Shown one piece after another: positions 1 through 7,838 of a DNA stretch of 16,665 nt. The stretch's first letter is position 1. The number at the start of each line of letters is the position of its first letter. A program made the translations under genes and the position numbers. The stretch is from WQZF01 sp031556405. Lineage in GTDB: Bacteria; Pseudomonadota; Gammaproteobacteria; Burkholderiales; Rhodocyclaceae. Under the pieces are notes generated by a model. The model saw only the letters and a program-made list of their open reading frames with translations, did not search any database and was not told the DNA's origin. The DNA lies in NCBI GenBank assembly GCA_031556405.1, contig JAVBTC010000149.1, positions 1 through 16,665 on the forward strand, given 5' to 3'.

Positions 1-99
1 CACAATCTGCGCATGATCCTCAGAACGCTGAGGCTTCTTTACGCCCTGATTCTTTCCCTGTTGATCAACCACCTCCACGCCGCTCGTTCGCCTGTCTGA
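1..99 (+). CDS. Unidentified 3' fragment of a reading frame entering from the left edge
   Basis: Frame 1 is open from the first base to a TGA at 97-99 (32 codons). The product is Leu/Arg-rich, beginning HNLRMILRTLRLLY and ending HAARSPV. Basic-hydrophobic tails beginning with HNLR-like residues occur at the C-termini of some DDE transposases, so this could be the end of an insertion sequence next to waaA. The fragment is too short to show a catalytic motif. It may equally be a chance open frame. It would be convergent with waaA, leaving about 40 bp between the two stop codons. Confidence 0.2.
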   Translation, partial: HNLRMILRTLRLLYALILSLLINHLHAARSPV

Positions 100-138
100 T
101 TCCTGCTAACCGCAGATACATGAATTGTTCAGGACCGA

Positions 139-1515
139 CTAGGTATTGCGTACCGTACCATCTGGTGGCACCATCCGCATCCCGATCAACGCTACGACAG
201 TCTGTGCCGCACCATGGTGGGCAGCGCTGAAACGTAGCGCCGCTTCGCTCATCGCGGCCCGTTCCGCTGCATCGGACAACCGCGCGGACAAAAGCGGCCG
301 CGCCGCGCGCAGGATTTCCTGCGGCATGTCTTCTTCCGTCCCGGAAAGCGCGATCCGCCGCGCCGCGCCGCTGGCGACGGCATCCTCGGCGGCCTGCGCG
401 AAATTGAAGGTGTGCGGACCGACAAGCACCGGGCAGCCGCAGGCGGCGGCCTCGATCAGATTCTGGCCGCCGAACGGCAGCAGCGAACCGCCGATCAGCG
501 CGAGATCGGCACAGGCGTAATAGGCGGCCATTTCACCCATGCTGTCGCCGAGCCAGACGTCGGTGTCCGGCGGCGGCGGCGCGCCTTCCGGCCCGCCCGT
601 GCTGCGCCGTGTCACTGCGAGGCCGCGCGCGGCGGCCAGTTTTTCGACATCCGCGAAACGCTGTGGATGGCGCGGCACCAGGAGCAGCAACGGCCGCTCC
701 GGGGCAGGAAGCGCGAGCAGCGCGTCGAGAACGATGCCTTCCTCGCCTTCGCGCGTGCTTGCCGCAAGCCAGATCAGGCGCTTCGGCATTCCTTCCGGGA
801 CTGCGGCATGCCAGGCGCGGCGCCAGTCTTTCCCCCGTTCGAGCAATTCCTGCCGTGGAGCGACATCGAACTTGAGGTTGCCGCAGACTGTCACGTTCGC
901 CGCGCCGAGCGCGGCAAGCCGCTCCGCATCCGCCCCGGTCTGCGCGGCAACGGCGGAAAATGCGGAAAAGGCCCCGCGCGCGAGCGATCCCAGACGCCGG
1001 TAGCCGCGCTGCGAACGCGGCGACAGGCGGGCATTGACGAGGCAGACCGGGATGCCGTGCCTGCGCGCCGCCGCGAGCAGGTTGGGCCAGACTTCGGTTT
1101 CCATGATGAGCCCGAGGCAGGGCTGGAAATGCACGAAAAACCGCGCCGTCGCGTCGGGAAGGTCGTAAGGCAGGTACGCCTGGACGATGCGCTTCCCCGT
1201 CTCCTCCATTTCCCGGATGACGGCGGCGCCGGTCTCCCGTCCGGTCGGGGTCATGTGCGTAAGCAGGAGCATGTGTCGCGGATAGGCTTCAAGTAACGCC
1301 GCGATCAGCGGCCGCGCGGCCTGGGTTTCGCCAACCGATACGGCGTGCAGCCAGAGGACGGGCGTTCTTGTCTTTTCCGGCGCAATTCCGTAGAACCCGT
1401 AGCGTTCGCCGAGATGGCGCAGATAGGCGGGCTGCCGCCGCGCGCGCCAGAGAAGCCGGAGCCAGACGAACGGTTGTACGAGGTAGAACAGCAGTGAGTA
1501 GAAAAAGCGCGCCAT
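139..1515 (-). CDS. waaA: 3-deoxy-D-manno-octulosonic acid (Kdo) transferase WaaA
   Basis: WaaA transfers Kdo from CMP-Kdo to lipid IVA at the cytoplasmic face of the inner membrane, the first step of LPS core assembly. The chosen ATG at 1515 gives 458 residues beginning MARFFYSLLFYLVQPF, the usual N-terminal hydrophobic anchor; an ATG two codons upstream (1521) is equally possible and neither has a clear ribosome binding site. Supporting motifs are SVGETQAARP near residues 60-69, where E63 fits the family's catalytic Glu; ETEVWPNL; VNARLSPRSQRGY; GNLKFD; and a C-terminal donor-site segment GGSLLPFGGQNLIEAAACG. Bacterial WaaA is usually about 420-430 residues. The last 14 residues here (GMRMVPPDGTVRNT) look like an added tail after the normal end. 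It lies 53 bp downstream of waaC on the same strand and is probably co-transcribed with it. Confidence 0.95.
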   Translation of the reverse strand: MARFFYSLLFYLVQPFVWLRLLWRARRQPAYLRHLGERYGFYGIAPEKTRTPVLWLHAVSVGETQAARPLIAALLEAYPRHMLLLTHMTPTGRETGAAVIREMEETGKRIVQAYLPYDLPDATARFFVHFQPCLGLIMETEVWPNLLAAARRHGIPVCLVNARLSPRSQRGYRRLGSLARGAFSAFSAVAAQTGADAERLAALGAANVTVCGNLKFDVAPRQELLERGKDWRRAWHAAVPEGMPKRLIWLAASTREGEEGIVLDALLALPAPERPLLLLVPRHPQRFADVEKLAAARGLAVTRRSTGGPEGAPPPPDTDVWLGDSMGEMAAYYACADLALIGGSLLPFGGQNLIEAAACGCPVLVGPHTFNFAQAAEDAVASGAARRIALSGTEEDMPQEILRAARPLLSARLSDAAERAAMSEAALRFSAAHHGAAQTVVALIGMRMVPPDGTVRNT

Positions 1516-1568
1516 GGACATGCAATGAAAACCGGATAACAAGGACTCTCCGAAACGATTCCCCGCCT

Positions 1569-2633
1569 TCACGCCGGAGCGGCAGGCGTGGCCAACATGG
1601 TTTCCGCCAGCATCTTCCGCACCGCGGCGATGACGGATTCCGGGTCCGGCGGCGCGTTCCTGCCGCCGAGGTTGAGATGCGGCCCGGTGCCATAGACGCC
1701 GGTCAGCCCCGGGTCCGTGGCGGTATAGAGGGCGATCGTCGGCAGCGCCAGCGCCGCCGCCAGGTGCGTCAACCCGGTATCGACGCCGACGGCCAGCCGC
1801 GCGCCCGCGAAAAGCGCCGCGAGTTCGGAAAGCGGCAGAGGCGGCGGCACGACGGCGCCAGGAAGCGACCGCGCCAGCCGCTCGGCGCGTTCGCGTTCGC
1901 GAGGATTTCCGGCCGGCAGAACGAAAGTGAGCGCTCCGATGGCGGATGCCTTCGCAAGCGCGCGGCCGAGCGCGGTCCAGTGGTCTTCCGGCCAAAGCTT
2001 GTCGTCGCGGCTGCTGGCGGTAAGCAGGATGGCGTAGGCGCCATCGGGCGCGAGCGGCGAAGACGGCGGCGGCAAAACTCCGTAATCGAGCGGCGCGCCG
2101 GGCTCGTAGCCAAACGCCGCCGCCGCCAGCCAGCGGTTGCGTTCGACGGCATGAACGTTTTTCGGCAGCGTGAAGGTGGCATCGTAAAAGCGCGCCGCCA
2201 GCGGTTCGCGCGCGGCCTCGGCGCTGTAACCGAGGCGCCGCCCCGGCGCGAGGCGGGCAACGACGGCGCTCTTGATCAATCCCTGCGTGTCGAGCACCGC
2301 GTCGTAAGCGCCCGCTCGCAGCCGTTGCCTCAGTTCACGGACTTCGCGCCAGGTCGCCCGGGAACACGGGGCGCGGCGCCAGCGCCGCAGCGCCACCGGA
2401 ATCGCCTCGCGCACCGCGGCGGAAAGCCGTGGAATATCGATGAAGCTCTCTTCCACGCACCAGTCGATCGCCGCGCCGGGAAAACACCGCGCCAGATCGG
2501 CGGCGACCGGCAGGTTATGGACGACATCGCCGAGCGAGGACGTCTTGACCAGCAGGATTCGTGACGGCGGCGACGGCGGCGACGGCGTTTTGCCACGGAC
2601 GGAAGAAACGGGGAAAGAAGTTACACGAGACAT
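1569..2633 (-). CDS. waaC: ADP-heptose:LPS heptosyltransferase I WaaC
   Basis: This GT9 enzyme adds the first L-glycero-D-manno-heptose to the Kdo2 inner core. The sequence shows RILLVKTSSLGDVVHNLPVA near residues 25-44, the hallmark WaaC N-terminus with the acceptor-site Asp at 36. It also shows DTQGLIKSA, GYSAEAAREPLA, and the ADP-heptose-binding GVDTGLTHLAAAL around D285. The family normally begins almost directly at this RILLVKTSS block and is about 320 residues long. Here the only usable start in frame, ATG at 2633, adds a 24-residue Pro/Ser leader encoded partly by a 9-bp tandem repeat, giving 354 residues. No strong ribosome binding site precedes this ATG. It is first in the leftward waaC-waaA unit and divergent from the glycosyltransferase gene. 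Confidence 0.95.
   Translation of the reverse strand: MSRVTSFPVSSVRGKTPSPPSPPSRILLVKTSSLGDVVHNLPVAADLARCFPGAAIDWCVEESFIDIPRLSAAVREAIPVALRRWRRAPCSRATWREVRELRQRLRAGAYDAVLDTQGLIKSAVVARLAPGRRLGYSAEAAREPLAARFYDATFTLPKNVHAVERNRWLAAAAFGYEPGAPLDYGVLPPPSSPLAPDGAYAILLTASSRDDKLWPEDHWTALGRALAKASAIGALTFVLPAGNPRERERAERLARSLPGAVVPPPLPLSELAALFAGARLAVGVDTGLTHLAAALALPTIALYTATDPGLTGVYGTGPHLNLGGRNAPPDPESVIAAVRKMLAETMLATPAAPA
2563..2587. repeat. 9-bp tandem repeat (GACGGCGGC), about 2.8 copies
   Basis: Units start at 2563, 2572 and 2581. The array lies inside waaC on its non-coding strand and encodes the PSPPSPPS stretch of the N-terminal leader. It keeps the reading frame because the unit is three codons long. 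Confidence 0.8.
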
Positions 2634-2726
2634 AAACGAGATACAAAAGCGGTCACAGGACTTACGGGTAAAATGACGCGTTTAACCGGGCGTGAGAGAG
2701 CACAGGACGGCGCAGGAAAAAGCGCC

Positions 2727-2755
2727 ATTTTGAGCCAGAGCGGCGGCACTGTCGA
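2727..2755 (-). promoter_or_regulatory. Candidate sigma-70 promoter for waaC-waaA
   Basis: Read on the minus strand, TCGACA (complement of 2750-2755, 5 of 6 matches to TTGACA) and CAAAAT (complement of 2727-2732, 4 of 6 matches to TATAAT) are separated by exactly 17 bp. Transcription would start near 2720 and leave a leader of about 87 nt before the waaC ATG. This is found by eye in a 249-bp divergent spacer and has not been scored against background. Confidence 0.35.
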
Positions 2756-2882
2756 ATGGTGAAAGCCGCTCCCGAAGCGCCGCCTGTTTTCCAATCACTT
2801 TCCAGCCGCCTTCCCATCATTTTCCGGCCACTTTCCAACCCCTCCCGCCCACGGGAAAAAAGAAATTCACGAAGCGCGATTC

Positions 2883-3812
2883 ATGGCACCTCCGCCCTCC
2901 ACCGACCCACTGGCATCTTTGGCAGCTTCTCTGCCGGCTACGACGACGATTCCTCTTTCCGTCGTGCTGATCACGAAGAACGCGGCAACGCAGTTGGAAG
3001 CGTGTTTTGCCAGCGTGCGCGAGGCCGCCTGCGCCGCCGAGATCGTCGTCGTCGATTCGGGCAGCACGGACGGTACCACGGCGCTCGCCGAACGCTTTGG
3101 AGCGCGGGTGCTGCAACGCGACTGGCACGGTTTCGGGCCGCAAAAGCAGATCGCCGTCGCGGCGGCGGCATACGACTGGGTCCTGTGCCTCGATGCCGAC
3201 GAGCGGATCACGCCGGAACTGGCGCGTTCGATCCGCGCCGTTTTCGCTTCCGGTGTTCCACCACTCGGCGCCTACCGCTTCGCGCGCCGCAACCGTTTTC
3301 TCGGCCGCTACCTGCGCCACGGCGAGGGCTATCCGGACTGGAGCCTGCGCCTTTTCGACCGCCGGCGGGCGCGCTGGTCCGACGACTCTGTGCATGAAAA
3401 AGTGCTGACCGACACGGAAATCGGTACGCTTTCCGGCGACCTGCTGCACGATTCGGCGGAAACCCTGACTTCCTACCTCGAAAAACAGAACCGCTACACG
3501 ACGCTGGCGGCCCAGGCCGCGTTCGCCGCGGGCAGGCGGGCAAGCGCGGCACGGCTCGTCCTGAGCCCGCTCACGCGGTTCGTCAAATTCTATTTCTTCC
3601 GCCTCGGGCTGCTCGACGGCCTGCCGGGACTGGCGCATATCGTCATCGGCTGTTTCAACAGCTTCGCCAAATATGCGAAAATGGCGGATTTTCAGTGGCG
3701 GCGCGCGTCTCCAATGGATTCAGCGGATTCTTCAGCTGATTCCATTGCGAACTCCCCGGCGGACTCCTCCGTTTCGCCCTCTCCGGAAAAACCAGGACAG
3801 CAATCACGATGA
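2883..3812 (+). CDS. Family 2 glycosyltransferase, WaaE/KdtX-like LPS core enzyme
   Basis: This is a GT-A fold glycosyltransferase resembling the WaaE/KdtX group, which adds a sugar (glucose in the characterised enterobacterial WaaE) to the inner-core heptose. The fold begins at PLSVVLITKN (residues 24-33), followed by VVVDSGSTDGT (55-65, nucleotide-sugar binding), DWHGFGPQKQIA (80-91, characteristic of this group) and LCLDADERI (101-109), whose DAD is the metal-binding DXD-type motif. YPDWSLRLFDRR and VHEK match the acceptor half. The C-terminus carries a Ser/Asp/Pro-rich tail (last about 40 residues: SADSSADS, ADSSVSPSP) beyond the usual length of about 260 residues. The ATG at 2883 lacks a strong ribosome binding site. 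The stop overlaps the next start (ATGA), implying translational coupling with the epimerase. The exact sugar and acceptor are not readable from sequence. Confidence 0.88.
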   Translation: MAPPPSTDPLASLAASLPATTTIPLSVVLITKNAATQLEACFASVREAACAAEIVVVDSGSTDGTTALAERFGARVLQRDWHGFGPQKQIAVAAAAYDWVLCLDADERITPELARSIRAVFASGVPPLGAYRFARRNRFLGRYLRHGEGYPDWSLRLFDRRRARWSDDSVHEKVLTDTEIGTLSGDLLHDSAETLTSYLEKQNRYTTLAAQAAFAAGRRASAARLVLSPLTRFVKFYFFRLGLLDGLPGLAHIVIGCFNSFAKYAKMADFQWRRASPMDSADSSADSIANSPADSSVSPSPEKPGQQSR

Positions 3813-4915
3813 AAGTGTTATTGACCGGCGGCGCCGGGTTTATCGGCACGCATGTTGCACGGGAACTCCTGGCGCGCGGCGATACCGTCGTCGCGCTGGA
3901 CAACCTGAACGACTACTATTCCGTTGCGCTGAAGGAAGCGCGCCTGAAACAACTTGAGCAATTCGTACAACTCGCGCAGCCCGGAAAAGAAGCGAAAGCG
4001 GAGAAAACACCGGCATTCCGCTTTTTCCGCGTCGACCTCGCCGACGCCGCGGCGCTGGCGCAAACGCTGGAAACCGCACAACAGGAAGACGATGCGCCTT
4101 TCGACGCCGTGCTGCATCTGGCGGCACAGGCAGGCGTGCGCTATTCGCTGACGCATCCCGAAGCCTACGTGCAGTCGAATCTGGTCGGTTTCGCCAATAT
4201 CCTCGAAGTCTGCCGCCGCCTTCGCGTCGCGCACCTTGTTTATGCCAGCAGTTCCAGCGTGTATGGCGCCAACGCCAGGCTGCCGTTTTCCGAAACCGAC
4301 CGCACCGATACCCCGATCACGCTCTATGCCGCGACGAAAAAAGCGAATGAGGCGATGGCCTACAGCTACAGCCATCTGTACGGCCTGCCGGCCACCGGAC
4401 TGCGCTTCTTCACCGTTTACGGCCCCTGGGGACGGCCCGACATGGCCTATTACAAGTTCACCCGCGCGCTGCTTGCCGGCACGCCGATCGACGTATACAA
4501 CCGCGGCGACATGCGCCGCGATTTCACGTATGTCGATGACGTCGTCGCGGGCGTGCTGCGCATCATCGGTTCACCGCCCGCTCCGGTTTCACCTCCGGCT
4601 CAATCCGCCGTCCATTCTTCGCCGCCGTGCCGCATCTACAATATCGGCGGGCAAAACAGCGTCCTGGTCAACGATTTCATCGCCACGCTGGAGAAAATCG
4701 TCGGACGCGCCGCGATCCGCAACGAAATGCCGATGCAGGAAGGCGACGTGCCGGAAACCCTGGCCGACGCCGGCGCGCTGGAACGCGATTTCGGCACGGT
4801 GCCGCATACGCCGCTGGAAACCGGCCTGCGCCGGTTCGTCGACTGGTATTGCCGTTACCACGATATTCCGGCGCCTGCGGATGTGCTCCGGAATTCATCC
4901 ATTGAAACCGCATGA
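3809..4915 (+). CDS. NAD-dependent epimerase, UDP-glucuronate 4-epimerase type
   Basis: This extended short-chain dehydrogenase probably interconverts UDP-glucuronate and UDP-galacturonate in the cytoplasm to supply a uronic acid for LPS or capsule. The N-terminal Rossmann motif is TGGAGFIGTH (residues 6-15). LHLAAQAGVRYS (102-113), YASSSSVYG (145-153) and the catalytic pair Y173 and K177 in YAATKKANE follow. FTVYGPWGRPDMAYYKF and RRDFTYVDDVV are the segments that separate UDP-glucuronate 4-epimerases from plain GalE. At 368 residues it is longer than the usual about 335. The extra length lies in a Pro/Ser/Ala insert near residues 255-275 (SPPAPVSPPAQSAVHSSPPC) and a charged insert near 55-68. 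It is coupled to the upstream glycosyltransferase by a 4-bp overlap, suggesting that enzyme uses or needs the product. Substrate is inferred from family resemblance. Confidence 0.88.
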   Translation: MKVLLTGGAGFIGTHVARELLARGDTVVALDNLNDYYSVALKEARLKQLEQFVQLAQPGKEAKAEKTPAFRFFRVDLADAAALAQTLETAQQEDDAPFDAVLHLAAQAGVRYSLTHPEAYVQSNLVGFANILEVCRRLRVAHLVYASSSSVYGANARLPFSETDRTDTPITLYAATKKANEAMAYSYSHLYGLPATGLRFFTVYGPWGRPDMAYYKFTRALLAGTPIDVYNRGDMRRDFTYVDDVVAGVLRIIGSPPAPVSPPAQSAVHSSPPCRIYNIGGQNSVLVNDFIATLEKIVGRAAIRNEMPMQEGDVPETLADAGALERDFGTVPHTPLETGLRRFVDWYCRYHDIPAPADVLRNSSIETA

Positions 4916-4935
4916 GACACGATTCACCCCATTCA

Positions 4936-5018
4936 TATTCCAAATTCAGATGAATTTACATCAGCTACTGTAGTGAATTTCATAAGCAAATTTCCAACTG
5001 AATTTAGAATGAAAATTC
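4936..5018. promoter_or_regulatory. AT-rich spacer with repeated GAATTT palindromes before the T2SS operon
   Basis: This block is strikingly AT-rich against its surroundings. AAATTCA-GA-TGAATTT (4942-4957) is a perfect 7-bp inverted repeat. GAATTT recurs at 4952, 4975 and 5000 with spacings of 23 and 25 bp, and GAATTT (5000-5005) pairs with AAATTC (5013-5018) across 7 bp. TAGAAT at 5005-5010 matches a -10 box in 5 of 6 positions, but no good -35 lies 16-18 bp upstream. The repeats could be operator sites for the downstream gspE operon, about 50 bp before its ATG. The function is inference. Confidence 0.4.
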
Positions 5019-5063
5019 CGAGAACTCCCGCCCGGCGCACGCATTGAAGCACGCACACACCCG

Positions 5064-6728
5064 ATGAACATGTCCGAACCGCTCTCCTCTTCTCTTTCCT
5101 CCGCTCCTTCGTCCGTCCCGCCGACACCGCGGGATAGCACGCGAGATAGCGCGCAGGAAAAAATACTGCTTGCCGATTACGCGCAGGCGACGGGATTTTC
5201 CCGCTTCGAGGGCGAGACGCTGCCCACCGGCGCCGCGCTGCTCGCCAACGTTCCGCTCGAATTCATCCGCAGCCACGCGCTGCTGCCGCTGGTGATCCCG
5301 GACGACCTGCGGCTCCACGTGCTGGCCGCGCCGCCGGTCGATCTCGGCGCGGTCGACAGCCTGGCGCAATTCTGCGAACGTCCGCTGGCGCTGCAACTGC
5401 TGCGGCGCGACCTGCTGACCGGATTCATCGACCAGCTCGCCTCCGAAACGATGAACGGCGACAGCGCGCTGGCGCAGATCATCGGCGACGCCGATTTCGA
5501 CACCGGCGGCGATTTCGGGCTGGACGACGACCTCGACGCGCTGAAGGCGCTCGCCGAGGACGCGCCGGTGGTGCGGCTGGTGCAGCATCTGATCGTCAAG
5601 GGCGTGGAAAGCCGTGGTTCCGACATCCACCTGGAAATCTTCCGCGACCGCTTCAAGGTGCGCTACCGCATCGACGGCGTGCTCTACGACATGGAATCGC
5701 CGCCGCGGCGCATGTACCTGCCGGTGATCTCGCACCTGAAGCTGCGCGCGCGGATGAACATCGCCGAGCGGCGGCTGCCGCAGGATGGACGGATCAAGAT
5801 GGAAATCGGCGGCCGCAACATCGACATGCGCGTCTCGACCATTCCCACCGTTTACGGTGAATCGATGGTCATCCGGCTGCTCGACCAGGGGCCGGGCCTG
5901 CTGGACATCGCCGCGCTGGGCATGGAAGACCAGGTGCTGACGACGTTCCGCACCGCGATCCACGAACCGCACGGGATGATCCTCGTCACCGGCCCCACCG
6001 GCAGCGGCAAGACGACCACGCTCTACGCCGCGCTCTCGCGCATCAACAACGCGCAGAACAAGATCATCACCGTCGAGGACCCGGTCGAATACCAGATCGA
6101 CGGCGTCAACCAGATCCAGGCCAAGGCGCAGATCGACCTCACCTTCGCCAACGCGCTGCGCTCGATCGTCCGCCAGGATCCGGACATCATCATGATCGGT
6201 GAAATCCGCGACCGCGAAACCGCTGAAATCGCGATCCAGTCCGCGCTCACCGGCCACCTCGTGTTCTCCACGCTGCACACCAACGATTCCTTCGGCGCGC
6301 CGCACCGGCTGATGGAAATGGGCGTCGAAAGCTACCTGATCGCCTCGTCGGTGATCATCATCGTCGCCCAGCGCCTGGTGCGCATGATCTGCCCGCATTG
6401 CCGCGAGCCGGCGGAGCCGGGCGAGGCCGAACGCATGTTCCTGCAACAGGAAGGCATCGCGCTCGCCGCCGGACAGACCCTCTACCGCGGCCGCGGCTGC
6501 CCGCAATGCGCCAATACCGGCTATTCCGGCCGGATGGGCATTTACGAACTGCTGCCGATGAGCTCCGGCATCAAGGAAGCGATCATCAAGAAACTCCCCG
6601 CCGAAGGCGTGCGCCGCGTCGCGCTGGAAGAAGGCGTGCGCACGATGCGCGGCGACGGCCTGGCGAAGACGCTCGCCGGCGTCACCACGCTGGAAGAACT
6701 GGCGCGCGTGACGAGACAGGAGTTGTAA
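5064..6728 (+). CDS. gspE: Type II secretion system assembly ATPase GspE
   Basis: GspE is the cytoplasmic hexameric ATPase that drives pseudopilus assembly. The 554-residue product has a Ser/Pro-rich leader (about 1-30), an N1E/N2E region with LLADYAQATGF and LPLVIPDDLRLHVLAA, then the catalytic core. Walker A is GPTGSGKT (310-317); the Asp-box region has SRGSDIHLEIF and QDGRIKM; Walker B is DPDIIMIGEIRDRE (372-385); the His box is TGHLVFSTLHTND (396-408). A zinc tetracysteine motif of the GspE/PilB class is complete at C443, C446, C479 and C482 (CPHC and CPQC). The ATG at 5064 is followed by another in-frame ATG at 5070; no ribosome binding site is evident for either. It is the first gene of the T2SS run; gspF follows 2 bp after the stop. 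The neighbouring GspG signature argues for T2SS rather than type IV pilus PilB. Confidence 0.95.
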   Translation: MNMSEPLSSSLSSAPSSVPPTPRDSTRDSAQEKILLADYAQATGFSRFEGETLPTGAALLANVPLEFIRSHALLPLVIPDDLRLHVLAAPPVDLGAVDSLAQFCERPLALQLLRRDLLTGFIDQLASETMNGDSALAQIIGDADFDTGGDFGLDDDLDALKALAEDAPVVRLVQHLIVKGVESRGSDIHLEIFRDRFKVRYRIDGVLYDMESPPRRMYLPVISHLKLRARMNIAERRLPQDGRIKMEIGGRNIDMRVSTIPTVYGESMVIRLLDQGPGLLDIAALGMEDQVLTTFRTAIHEPHGMILVTGPTGSGKTTTLYAALSRINNAQNKIITVEDPVEYQIDGVNQIQAKAQIDLTFANALRSIVRQDPDIIMIGEIRDRETAEIAIQSALTGHLVFSTLHTNDSFGAPHRLMEMGVESYLIASSVIIIVAQRLVRMICPHCREPAEPGEAERMFLQQEGIALAAGQTLYRGRGCPQCANTGYSGRMGIYELLPMSSGIKEAIIKKLPAEGVRRVALEEGVRTMRGDGLAKTLAGVTTLEELARVTRQEL

Positions 6729-6733
6729 TCTTG
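6718..6733 (+). promoter_or_regulatory. Ribosome binding site deciding a TTG start for gspF
   Basis: AGGAG at 6718-6722 lies 8 bp before TTG at 6731-6733. No ATG or GTG in this frame lies close by, so this site fixes the start of gspF. The site lies within the last codons of gspE (stop at 6728). Confidence 0.65.
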
Positions 6734-7786
6734 GCCCTATTCGGAAAATCCCGCGTCGGCACCCGGCAGGTGCTCGAATTCACCGAGCAGCTCTCCACGC
6801 TGCTCGACGCCGGCCTGCCGCTCGACCGCGCGCTGCACATCATCTCGATGGCCACCGAACACGAAGGCATGCGCGCCGTGGTGCAGAACCTCTTCATCGA
6901 GGTGGAAAAAGGCCATCCGCTCGCCGAGGCATTCTCGCGTTATCCGGAAGTTTTCCCGCGCCTCTACGTCAACATGATCCGCGCCGGCGAGGAAGGCGGC
7001 GTGCTGCCCGTCGTGCTCACCAGGCTGGTCGAGTTCTACGAGCGCAGCATCGAATTCCGCAGCTTTCTCATCACCTCGTCGATCTATCCGCTGGTGCTGT
7101 TCATCTTCGGCACCGCCGCGATCATCGTGCTGATCGTCGTCGTCATCCCGAAGTTCGGCGAACTCTTCGCCGACATGCACCAGACGCTTCCGCTGGCAGC
7201 GGCGATCCTGATCGGGCTGGGCGACTTCATGCGCAAATACGGCCTCATCATCCTTGGCGCGCTCATCGCCATCGGTTTCGGGCTGCATCGCTACACCCGG
7301 GCGGAGCCGGGGCAGGGACAGTGGCACCGCCTGCAACTGGCATTGCCGCTGCTGGGCAAGCTGATCCTCAAGGTGCAACTGGCGCGCGTCTGCCGTACCG
7401 TCGGCACGCTCCTGACCGGCGGCGTGCCGATTTTGACCGCGATGCGGATCGCGCAAGGGCTTTCCGACAGCATTCCGCTCAGCCAGGCCATGGATCGCCT
7501 GCAGCGCGGCATCAAGGAAGGCAAGGGCGTCGCCCGCCCGCTGCTGGCGGATTCGTTCTTCCCGCGCATGCTCGGCCAGTTCGCCGCGATCGGCGAGGAA
7601 TCCGGCGCGCTGGACCGGATGCTGAACAAGGTCGCCGACCAGTACGAAAACGAAATCAAGAAAGCGACCCGCAACCTGATCGCGCTCTTCGAACCCGTGA
7701 TGATCGTCACGATGGGAGGTTTGATCGGTGTCATCGTCGTCTCCATGCTGGCGGCGATTTTTTCCATCAACGACATGCCGATGTAA
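6731..7786 (+). CDS. gspF: Type II secretion inner-membrane platform protein GspF (N-terminally short)
   Basis: GspF is the polytopic platform protein that couples the GspE motor to the growing pseudopilus. The 351-residue product contains both GspF repeats: TRQVLEFTEQLSTLLDAGLP (11-30) through IRAGEEGGVLP, and CRTVGTLLTGGVPI through IGEESGALDRMLNKVADQYE. Three membrane segments are visible near 112-138, 170-187 and 320-345. TTG at 6731 with a good AGGAG site is the best start. Family members are typically about 400 residues and begin with an extra small cytoplasmic region (F-Y-ALD-G pattern) of 50-60 residues, which is absent here. There is no room for it because gspE runs to 6728, and the frame upstream is only the gspE shadow. 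The stop is followed by 52 bp and the first gspG. Confidence 0.93.
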   Translation: MALFGKSRVGTRQVLEFTEQLSTLLDAGLPLDRALHIISMATEHEGMRAVVQNLFIEVEKGHPLAEAFSRYPEVFPRLYVNMIRAGEEGGVLPVVLTRLVEFYERSIEFRSFLITSSIYPLVLFIFGTAAIIVLIVVVIPKFGELFADMHQTLPLAAAILIGLGDFMRKYGLIILGALIAIGFGLHRYTRAEPGQGQWHRLQLALPLLGKLILKVQLARVCRTVGTLLTGGVPILTAMRIAQGLSDSIPLSQAMDRLQRGIKEGKGVARPLLADSFFPRMLGQFAAIGEESGALDRMLNKVADQYENEIKKATRNLIALFEPVMIVTMGGLIGVIVVSMLAAIFSINDMPM

Positions 7787-7838
7787 CCCGATGAAACACA
7801 GGGGCATTACCGAGGCATTTTCCCACAGAGGATTATCC

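Noticed and set aside
18..33. Perfect 6-bp hairpin CCTCAG-AACG-CTGAGG as a waaA terminator
   Set aside because: There is no T-run after it in the waaA direction, and it lies over 100 bp beyond the waaA stop, inside the left-edge frame.
412..2564. Long plus-strand frames opposite waaA and waaC
   Set aside because: Arg/Gln/Gly-rich shadow translations with no recognisable domain, against two convincing enzymes on the minus strand.
5004..6506. A 500-codon open frame on the minus strand
   Set aside because: It lies antisense across gspE, has Arg/His/Asp-rich composition without motifs and reflects GC-biased codon positions of the real gene. Similar shadows at 6737-7990 and 14625-16016 were dismissed for the same reason.
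5064..7786. Reading the ATPase and platform pair as type IV pilus pilB/pilC
   Set aside because: The downstream GspG signatures (GRYPTTEQGLQ, SLGADG-GGEG) and the H-I-J-K order identify a type II secretion cluster.
7787..7838. Possible terminator or extra gene between gspF and gspG copy 1
   Set aside because: Only 52 bp with a ribosome binding site and no stem-loop; an ordinary operon gap.
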